Below are positions 43,175 through 50,900 of a stretch of 64,000 nucleotides of DNA, one piece after another. This DNA comes from CAG-1138 sp964495385. GTDB lineage: Bacteria; Bacillota; Clostridia; Christensenellales; CAG-917. How positions within the stretch are numbered: the stretch's first letter is position 1; each line of letters opens with the position of its first letter. The position numbers were made by a program, and so were the translations under genes. The notes beneath the pieces are model-generated. The model made no database searches and was not told the origin of the DNA. It was given only the letters and a program-made list of their open reading frames with translations. Location: the NCBI GenBank assembly GCA_964495385.1, contig CAZBVO010000004.1, forward strand, positions 1 to 64,000, written 5' to 3'.

Positions 43175-44371
43175 ATGGGTTATTTAGGTTATCTCATCCA
43201 ACTTATCGGTGACAAATTGGGCGTTAGCTTCCTTTCCGAATTTTCGTTGCCTGAAGGCATCGATCTTTACGTTTGCCTCGGCGCACTCGGCCTTACTTTG
43301 GTGCTTTTCATTTTGCACCTCGTCGGCAACGGCGTAAACAAAAAGGACAGCAATGCCGCTTATGCTGCTTCCGTCAGCAAATATCTTGCCGACAACGGCG
43401 AAATCAACGACGGCAACGTCGCTCCGTTTACCGACACTTGCTTCGGTGACAAAGCTCCTGCCGCTTACAAAGACGGCTGGACCGCTTTCTTGGACACCCG
43501 TTTCGGCTATCCGAGTGAAAGCTTTGAAAAATCGCAATGCGTCAAAACCGTGAGAACCAAAAAATCCGTAAAAGCAAACGGCTTCCTGTTTGCGGGCATC
43601 ACTTTGTTCGTAATCGCTTTTGGCCTTATTGGCGGAGCATATACCGACATTGACGACTTGGTGCTTATGTACACGGCACTTTATGCCATTCCTGTTTTGA
43701 CCGCTTTCGGTTACTGGATGATCAACGTCAGAGCTCGCAAAATCGAAAACAAACTCGCCGGCAAGGAAGAGGCTGCTTTCGACGCTTTGATGGAAGACCT
43801 CGATGCAAACGTTGCTTTGCAACAATACTTTGATTATCAACGCGACACTTCCGATTTGTCCGAACTGGCAGACGCCATCAACGAAATCGCCGATTTCGAA
43901 AACAACAAACCGGCCGTTCACGCTGCTCCGGTAGAAGAACCTGTTGAGGAAGAAGTTGTCGAAGAACCTGTAGAGGAAGTTGAGGAAGAAGAAGTCGTCG
44001 AAGAGCCTGTAGAGGAAGTCGTCGACGAAGTAGTAGAAGAAGTAGTTGAAGAACCGGTTGAAGAACCTGCAGAGGTTGAAGAAGAAACCGTCGAGGAAGA
44101 AGTTGCTGCCGAAGAAGAAGTTGCAGAAGAACCTGTTGAAGAACCGGCTCCGCAACCGACTGCCGAAGAAATCAAAAACGCTCAAATTTTCGGGCCGTTT
44201 ATGACCGTTCTCAACAAAACCCTTCGCAAAGGCTACAACCGTGCCACCCTCAAAAAGGTTGCCAAGATCGCTATCCTTGCTTATAAGAAATTCGACAAGC
44301 CTGAACAACGTGAAGAAATCAAGGATTTCATCCGCAAATTCATCGTTACATACAGCAAAGCTAAGGACTAA
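43175..44371 (+). CDS. Three-TM protein with long Glu/Val/Pro repeat
   Basis: A 398-residue membrane protein of unknown function with AAGGAG before ATG. Membrane segments lie at about 29-53, 133-155 and 162-185. Residues 250-330 are a nearly pure acidic low-complexity stretch built from VEEPVEE-like units, without any lysine or arginine. A basic helical C-terminal domain (about 335-398: KTLRKGYNRATLKKVAKIAI) follows and could fold back on the acidic stretch or bind an acidic partner. A strong promoter, a clean terminator and codon use biased to C-ending codons suggest high expression. It is monocistronic. Confidence 0.75.
   Translation: MGYLGYLIQLIGDKLGVSFLSEFSLPEGIDLYVCLGALGLTLVLFILHLVGNGVNKKDSNAAYAASVSKYLADNGEINDGNVAPFTDTCFGDKAPAAYKDGWTAFLDTRFGYPSESFEKSQCVKTVRTKKSVKANGFLFAGITLFVIAFGLIGGAYTDIDDLVLMYTALYAIPVLTAFGYWMINVRARKIENKLAGKEEAAFDALMEDLDANVALQQYFDYQRDTSDLSELADAINEIADFENNKPAVHAAPVEEPVEEEVVEEPVEEVEEEEVVEEPVEEVVDEVVEEVVEEPVEEPAEVEEETVEEEVAAEEEVAEEPVEEPAPQPTAEEIKNAQIFGPFMTVLNKTLRKGYNRATLKKVAKIAILAYKKFDKPEQREEIKDFIRKFIVTYSKAKD
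43925..44148 (+). repeat. Low-complexity GAA/GTT-rich repeat coding Glu-Val-Pro
   Basis: Imperfect 12-24 base units (GAAGAACCTGTTGAGGAA and variants) inside the preceding gene. Purine-rich on the coding strand and prone to length change. Confidence 0.75.
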
Positions 44372-44383
44372 GTTTGAATTTTT

Positions 44384-44411
44384 ATCCGCCCCGAAACGGG
44401 GCGGATTTTTC
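44384..44411 (+). terminator. Terminator of the three-TM protein gene
   Basis: Perfect 9-bp GC-rich stem ATCCGCCCC / GGGGCGGAT around CGAAACG-like loop, then T5. Confidence 0.92.
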
Positions 44412-44429
44412 GTTTACGGCAAAGTGCGG

Positions 44430-44458
44430 TTGACAAGCGTGCGACCGTGTGTTAAACT
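44430..44458 (+). promoter_or_regulatory. Probable promoter of the large lipoprotein gene
   Basis: Perfect -35 TTGACA, 17 bases, TAAACT (4 of 6 for -10). Confidence 0.62.
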
Positions 44459-44482
44459 GTTTAGGAAAATATGAGGTGCAAC

Positions 44483-46252
44483 GTGAAAAGAAAAATTGCT
44501 TTGCTTATGTCTATCGTGACCGTAACGACCGTTTTGGCGGGCGCGCTTTGCGGTTGCGACAAGACGGTAAAATATAAGACGGGCGACGTTTATGTAAATC
44601 GCACGGGCTCATACGGGTTTACGTCGGCGCAAAAAATTGCCGAATTCGGAGAAGGTGTCAAGCCTTACGGCGGGAAGAGCTCGAAGGCAAACTATGCCAA
44701 TGCCTATCTTTCCGACGTCAAATTGCTTATGGTTCAAAAAACCGAGGGCGACACAAACCTTTACGGACTTTATTCGTTGACGGGCGAAGTGGTTTTGCCT
44801 GTCGAGTACACCGAAATTTCAACCTCGTACGGGTTTGTTTCGGCACGTCATTCGGACGGGACGATCGTTTGTTTGCGACCAAGCGGCGAAACGGTGCTTA
44901 AAGCCGTTCCGGAAAGCTCGGGCTACAAAATTTCGGACAAAAACGGAAACCAAGTGGTTTTGTCGTTAAACTTTGACAAGACAAACGCAATCAACCTCTT
45001 AATAAGGCCTGTTTCCGACAAATACATTGCCGTCAGAAGCAACATCGGCAAGCTGCTGCTTTTCGACGCAGAGGCCTCGGAGGCCGTCAAAACGGAGTAT
45101 TCGGGCAACATGTCCGAATTTAAAACCGTCGACGACTACCTTGTACAGAACTTTACGGAAAATTCGTTGCCGGCCGTTTGCATTTACCGTATCGGCGACA
45201 AGTCGCCTGTGAGCGGCGGCAGGATAGTGGGCTCAGACGAGGACGAAGTGGTAAACGTAACGTATCTCGGCAACGGCAATTTTTACTGTGCAAAAATGCT
45301 TAAACTGTCCTCCACCACGGTTTCGACCGAAGGTTCCGCCGACACCGAAGGGGAGACTGCCGAGGAAGATTACGACTACGTCGACCTGTCCGGCAACAAG
45401 TGTAAAATAGACATTTTCATGTTCGATGCAAAAACCGGTAAATCGAAAACTTTGTCCGACGAAGTGATTTACAGCAGCATCGTAAACCGCTACTACGAAG
45501 TAGAATCCAGTCTCGAGGTGTCGAAATATCTTAAGGACGGTTTCAGCTACGTTTCGGTCGGCCTTATAAAAACGGACGAAAAAAACACCCAGTTCGAAGC
45601 GTTTATTATTGACAGCGAAGGCAATGCGGTGGCCTCGATGACCAGCGAATACGGCTACATCAATCCGAGTTCGGACGGCGCGGCTTACAGAGATATGTTG
45701 ATAGAGTACGTCGACGGTATCGGTTTGGGCGTGACCAACGAAAAAGGACCTTTGGCCGTTTATGACAGAAACGGCAAACTCATTTTGTTCAAAAGCGACG
45801 CCGATTATTCCAAGGCGCAACTTAACGGAAACGTCGTTACCGCTTTGCGCACGGATTCCAACGGAAATTCTTACTACGTCGCATACGGCCTCGACGGCAG
45901 CGAAATAGTGTCGGCCGAACAGTGTTTTACCGCACTGACCAAGTTTACGGGCGGATACGCGATAGGTGTTTCAAAAGGTATGTCGTCGTCGACGCAGTGT
46001 TCGATCATCGGCTCCGACGGCAGAGTTTACCCGAGCAACACCTATGCTTCCAAGAGCACTTACTACTATTGTGCAGGCGCGCAGGTGGTCAAAAATTCCG
46101 ACGGCAAATACGGGCTGTTGTCCGTAAGTTCCGAGCCTGTTGAGCTGGTTGGTTTTGTGGCCGACAACATCGTGCTTGCAAACTACGAACCTAACACCGT
46201 CATCTACTACACCGTGATTGACGGAATATACACGGCATATTTTTTGAAATAA
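44483..46252 (+). CDS. Large lipoprotein with WG-like repeats
   Basis: A 589-residue secreted protein. GTG 44483 is preferred over the in-frame ATG 44471 because GAGGTG then lies four bases before the start. The signal peptide KRKIALLMSIVTVTT ends in lipobox LCGC, so it is a predicted lipoprotein. The mature part has repeated beta units such as NLYGLYSLTGEVVLPVEYTE near 92 and NSDGKYGLLSVSSEPV near 542, which resemble WG (KWG) repeats forming a beta-propeller-like domain. No enzyme motif is seen. The substrate or partner is unknown. It stands alone; the next gene begins 52 bases downstream. Confidence 0.78.
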   Translation: MKRKIALLMSIVTVTTVLAGALCGCDKTVKYKTGDVYVNRTGSYGFTSAQKIAEFGEGVKPYGGKSSKANYANAYLSDVKLLMVQKTEGDTNLYGLYSLTGEVVLPVEYTEISTSYGFVSARHSDGTIVCLRPSGETVLKAVPESSGYKISDKNGNQVVLSLNFDKTNAINLLIRPVSDKYIAVRSNIGKLLLFDAEASEAVKTEYSGNMSEFKTVDDYLVQNFTENSLPAVCIYRIGDKSPVSGGRIVGSDEDEVVNVTYLGNGNFYCAKMLKLSSTTVSTEGSADTEGETAEEDYDYVDLSGNKCKIDIFMFDAKTGKSKTLSDEVIYSSIVNRYYEVESSLEVSKYLKDGFSYVSVGLIKTDEKNTQFEAFIIDSEGNAVASMTSEYGYINPSSDGAAYRDMLIEYVDGIGLGVTNEKGPLAVYDRNGKLILFKSDADYSKAQLNGNVVTALRTDSNGNSYYVAYGLDGSEIVSAEQCFTALTKFTGGYAIGVSKGMSSSTQCSIIGSDGRVYPSNTYASKSTYYYCAGAQVVKNSDGKYGLLSVSSEPVELVGFVADNIVLANYEPNTVIYYTVIDGIYTAYFLK

Positions 46253-46304
46253 CCAAAAAGTGCCTTTAAGTGTAAAAAATTCACACTAAAATCGGTTTTA
46301 TTGT

Positions 46305-47285
46305 ATGAAGACAGAAATTTTGGGTGTCGACGGCATCGAAAAAGCTGCCCGAATTTTAAAGGAAGGAGGGCTTGTGGCCATCCCTACCGAAACGGTTTAC
46401 GGGCTTGCCGGAGATGCTTTGAGAAGCGACACCGTCAAAAAAATTTACGAGGCAAAAGGCCGTCCGTCGGACAATCCGCTTATTGTTCACATCGCCAAAA
46501 CGGAGGACGTTTTCAGGGTGTCGGACGAGGTGCCGGAAGCGTTTTTTGCGCTGGCCGAGCGTTTTATGCCGGGGCCGCTTACCGTTGTCGTGCCTAAGGG
46601 CAAAAACGTACCGTATGAGGTTACGGGCGGTGGCGAGACCGTTGCGGTCAGAATGCCGTCTCATCCGTTGGCAAGGCGCATTATCGAAGAGAGCGGCTGT
46701 TTGCTTGCCGCACCTTCGGCAAACGTAAGCAAGCACGTTTCGCCAACTTCAGCCAAGCACGTTTTTGACGATTTGCAGGGCAGAATACCGCTTATTATAG
46801 ACGGCGGCGAATGTTCGGTGGGCATCGAATCGACGGTTGTCAGCGTGGTTACGGACGTTCCGACCGTGTTGCGCCCGGGGTATATAACCGCCGACATGCT
46901 GAGCGAAGTTTTGGGCGAAGTCAAAAACTTTCAGGGAAAAGTCATAAAAACCGCTCCCGCGCCGGGGATGAAGTACAAACACTATGCTCCGAAAAAGCAT
47001 TGCGAACTTGCCGATAACGCACAGGCCGCTTGCGACGTTTACCTTAGGGCAGAATGTGAGGGGCTTAATCCCGTTATTTTGGCGTACGGCAACAATAAGG
47101 CCGAGTACGTCGGCAAAAACGTTATCGATTTGGGCGACAACGCCGTTGAAGCTGCGCACCGAATTTACGCCGCACTCAGGCAGGCGGAAGATTCGTTTGA
47201 TTTTATCATTGTCGACAGACTTCCGTGCGAAGGTCTTGCCGAATCGGTTATGAACAGAATTTCCAAGGCTACCGCCAACGAATAA
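46305..47285 (+). CDS. ywlC: L-threonylcarbamoyladenylate synthase (Sua5 type)
   Basis: A 326-residue enzyme making threonylcarbamoyl-AMP from threonine, bicarbonate and ATP for the t6A37 modification of tRNA. The YrdC domain (1-200) has GGLVAIPTETVYGLAGDA near 23, AKGRPSDNPLIVH near 51, and SCLLAAPSANVS-like segment near 128. The C-terminal Sua5 domain (about 215-326) distinguishes this long form from YrdC; the linker holds APGMKYKHYAPK. No ribosome site is visible before ATG, although the N-terminus matches the family; a dyad AGTGT-N9-ACACT lies at 46269-46287. The phosphatase gene follows after 9 bases. Confidence 0.93.
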   Translation: MKTEILGVDGIEKAARILKEGGLVAIPTETVYGLAGDALRSDTVKKIYEAKGRPSDNPLIVHIAKTEDVFRVSDEVPEAFFALAERFMPGPLTVVVPKGKNVPYEVTGGGETVAVRMPSHPLARRIIEESGCLLAAPSANVSKHVSPTSAKHVFDDLQGRIPLIIDGGECSVGIESTVVSVVTDVPTVLRPGYITADMLSEVLGEVKNFQGKVIKTAPAPGMKYKHYAPKKHCELADNAQAACDVYLRAECEGLNPVILAYGNNKAEYVGKNVIDLGDNAVEAAHRIYAALRQAEDSFDFIIVDRLPCEGLAESVMNRISKATANE

Positions 47286-47294
47286 AGGTGAAGG

Positions 47295-47726
47295 ATGAAA
47301 ATTATTTTCGTATGCACGGGCAACACTTGTCGAAGCCCGATGGCCGAAAAATTGCTTAAATACAAATTGAAAGCAATCGGAAAAAAGGGGATATCCGTCC
47401 ACAGCTGCGGTCTTATGCCCGTCGAGGGCAGTTTTACCGAGGACAAAGCCGTTGAAGCGTTGAAGACGGTGGGTGTGTCCGCAAGGAAAAAACGTGCCGA
47501 AAATCTCGATTTTAAAAAAGCTTCGGAGGCGGATTTTTTGATAGGGATGACCGTGGGACACAAATCGAGTATGCAGCGGGCAGGCCTGTCGCATGCTTGC
47601 ACGTTGGGCGAACTTACCGGTTTCGGCGACGTTTCCGATCCTTACGGATGCGGACAGGAAATTTACAATTTGACCGCATTGCAGCTGTCGACGCTGCTGG
47701 ACGTGTTTGTTGAAAAATATCTTTAA
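47295..47726 (+). CDS. Low-molecular-weight protein-tyrosine phosphatase
   Basis: A 143-residue cytoplasmic phosphatase. The active-site loop CTGNTCRSPMAEKLL near 8 contains the CX5R(S) motif, and the general-acid DP lies in VSDPYGCGQEIY near 117. An LMW-PTP (ywlE) following the Sua5 gene ywlC is a conserved Firmicutes arrangement; YwlE of Bacillus is a protein arginine phosphatase. Thr at position 11 in CTGNTCR is the residue reported to favour phosphoarginine in YwlE, so arginine phosphatase activity is plausible. AAAGGTGAAGG precedes ATG. Confidence 0.92.
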   Translation: MKIIFVCTGNTCRSPMAEKLLKYKLKAIGKKGISVHSCGLMPVEGSFTEDKAVEALKTVGVSARKKRAENLDFKKASEADFLIGMTVGHKSSMQRAGLSHACTLGELTGFGDVSDPYGCGQEIYNLTALQLSTLLDVFVEKYL

Positions 47727-47728
47727 AG

Positions 47729-47752
47729 GCGAGCCTTCGGGCTCGTTTTTTT
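47729..47752 (+). terminator. Terminator of the ywlC-phosphatase operon
   Basis: Stem CGAGCC / GGGCTCG around TTC(G), followed by T7, directly after the stop. Confidence 0.88.
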
Positions 47753-47846
47753 GTTTAAAAACTAAACTTTTGTGTAAAAAACAGGCTTTTTTTGTAAAAA
47801 ACGGTACATTTTGCAATCAAAACCGAACGAATTTCGGTCAAAAATG

Positions 47847-47875
47847 TTGAAAACGCAAAGGAATTGAGTTATAAT
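47847..47875 (+). promoter_or_regulatory. Promoter of the giant surface protein gene
   Basis: TTGAAA, 17 bases, TATAAT; leader of about 60 bases to the TTG start. Confidence 0.8.
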
Positions 47876-47943
47876 TTTGATATAGTGTATAAGTCTACGC
47901 TGACGCGCAGGCGCATAATTAACTGTTTTTTGAGGGGGCAATT

Positions 47944-50900
47944 TTGAATACTTCAACTTTAAAACGTTTAAGAATTTTGCTTGTGGCAACGGTGGTGCTT
48001 GTTGCCGTGGCTGTGGGAAGTTCGGTCGTTCCGTTTGTTTCGGGATCGACGGATACGGCCCGTGCCGATACGGCAAACAAACTCTGGAGCGAAGTTATCG
48101 AGGAAAAACTCGACAGCGGCTATTCCGGCAAAACCATTTGGCCGTCGCTTTACACTGCAAAGGGAACCGAAGAGGATCCGTACGTCATAACCACTGCCGA
48201 GCAGTTGGCGTTTTTTGCGTACGTCGTAAACAACAGCAAAATGAATACGGCTGTGGTCGACGATGCCAAATTGAATTTTGTGTACGTTGCGGACGATCCG
48301 GACGGCATAAACGACAACGGCTACAAAATCGGCAACTTCAGCTTTGCCGGCAAAACCGTTTGTCTGAGGGCGGACATCGACATAAGCGCATACTATTGGG
48401 TGCGCATCGGCTATCAATATTATGCCGAAAAGGACAACGCAAGCACTCCTCAGTCTTCTGCGGACGAGGGCGCAACGGGCAGCAGCGACAGCAATAAAAC
48501 CAGCCGTCCGTTCCTCGGTACTTTTACGGGTGCTAAGTACGACGGCGACGATTTGGTCGGAATATACACCATTTCCGGCCTTACCATAGACGAAACTCAG
48601 GAAGCTTACAAAACGGTTTCGGAAGCAGGCCAAGTCGTTTCGACGGGTTTGTTCGGATACGTCGGCGCACGTTATGACGCCGCCTACTACGACGAACTTG
48701 CCTCGGACGAGGAAGTCGCCACCAAATACAACGAAAAGAACTCCGAAAACCAATACCGAAACAAAACCGTTATCGCAGGTACGGTAAGCAACGTCAGAAT
48801 TTCGGACGCAAAAATCAACGTTCGCTACAGTGCGTACGTGGGTATAGTCGCAGGCGTCAACGCAGGCATCATTTCCGACTGCTACACTTACGGCAGCATA
48901 AGCGGCAACAGCTTTTTGAATTCGCCTGCAATGGGCCCTTATTTCGGCGGTATCGCAGGTTACGTCAGAAACGGTGACATAATTCAATGCTCCAACCACG
49001 CAACGGTCGACGCAAACCAATACGTTGTCGGCGGCATCGTCGGCAGGGCGAGCGTGGACACTATCGGTATGGAACCGTTCTCAGGCGTGAGAAACGCAAG
49101 CATCATCGGATGCACCAACCTCGGCGACGTGACGGGCGGCATCTCGGTGGGCGGCATCGTAGGCCACTCCACGGGTATGGTCAACAGCGCAAACAAAGGG
49201 CAGTACGTCATCAGTTCGTGCCGTAACGAAGGCAAAGTTTTGCACTCGGGCAAAACTTACAATGCCACCTCGGCCGCAGGCGGCCTTGTGGGCTACTTGC
49301 AATCGGGCGTCGTGACGGGATGCTACGCTTATTATCCTTCTCGCACCGAGGCAGGCGTCGTGCTGGCTTCGGATACGACTTCAAAATCAATCCCTATCGG
49401 CGGATTGGCGGGCATTGCAAACGGTACCGTCAACGCAAGCTATGCGTACGTTAACGTTGCAAACGACGTGTCTACTTCGGCAGGCGCATTGTTCGGCAGT
49501 GCAGTCATAAACGAACCGAAATACGACTCCTATTATATCGTTGACGAATACACCTCCTCGTACGCCGACAAATATTTGCCGGGCAAAGAAGATACGGCCG
49601 TCGGAACCAAAGGTTACCGAAAAATGTCGCTTGCGGACGTTACGGGAAACACTTCCGACGTCATCGCATCCGCATTCTCCGGCTGGAGCAACATCGAAAG
49701 TCCTCTGATGCCGAGCGATAAAAACTGGGTGTTCACGGCAGGCAATTTGCCTTCGCTTTCGATAAGGACGCTGAAAATCCGTTACGAAAACGTCAGCAAC
49801 ACCAAGTACGTTTACGACGGACTCAACAAAGAAATCACCGTCGAGTTTTATCCTGCCGCCACCGAGTACGTTAGCGGCGAAAACTACGATTACGCTTACA
49901 ACATCAAAGTTTTTTCGGGCAACAAAGTCATCCCTGACGGTTCGGGTTACTCAAACCTCGTCGAGGGAGGGAACATCGACGCAAAAGTCTCGGACGGCAA
50001 AATCACCTTGCCTATTAAGGACGCAGGCGAATATCTTATCGTCGTCCGAGTGGTAAGCGACGATTTGAAAGGCTATTTCTACGGCGAGTTCGACTACACC
50101 GTGGCAAAGAAAGAACTTAAGGTTTTCATCGATTCCAAATCCGCTGTTTACGGCGAATCCAAGGATGCTTTTAACGATTTTACCGTCGACGGACTTGTCT
50201 CGGGCGACGTTTGTGGCGGCACTATAACCAGAGCCGACGGCAAAAACGCAGGCGTTTACAGCTACAATCTGTCAACCGTCACCGTAAAGGATTCAAACGG
50301 AAACGACTCGGAAAACTACAATTTGGTTTTGCAAAAAGTTAACGGCAAAACTCCTGTTTACACCATAAACAAAAAAGAGGTTAAAATCACCGATATAACT
50401 TCGTTGACCATGCCTTACGGTCATCGCAGTGCCAACTACTTTGCCGATCAGGCGCATGCTCAAGCGGTTGCGTCGGTGCAGAGCGGCGTTATAACGGGCG
50501 ACACGGTAAACATCAAGGAATTGCGCTTTACCGATGCCGAATCCGCCGTTTTGGATGCGGCCACCTACGAGGGCCGACTGCACTTGTCCGAAGTTGTTTT
50601 GACCAACTCAAACTACTACGTCAACGTTTCTTCGGCAAAGGCCATCGACCTTATTGTTTCCAAGGTGCAATTGCAGATAGCCTCTACCGCCGCCGAACGC
50701 ACGTACAACAAGCCTTACGGCACCGATTACGTTTCGTTCGAGAACTACGGCTACAGCGTTACCACGCAAGATAACGAAGTTATCCCTGAAAGCACGGCGC
50801 GCCTGTTGGGCATAACGTTCGTGTCGGAAGGTGCGGCAAAAACCGCTGCATACGATCAAAAATATCCTGTTTACGTTGCGGGAATTCAAAATCAAAACTA

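Noticed and set aside
43925..44148. Possible CRISPR-like or VNTR array
   Set aside because: The repeats are in-frame Glu/Val/Pro codons inside a gene, of variable length and without unique spacers.
46269..46310. Leaderless start or operator before the Sua5 gene
   Set aside because: No -10 element is placed correctly for a leaderless mRNA, and the 5-bp dyad arms are short enough to occur by chance.
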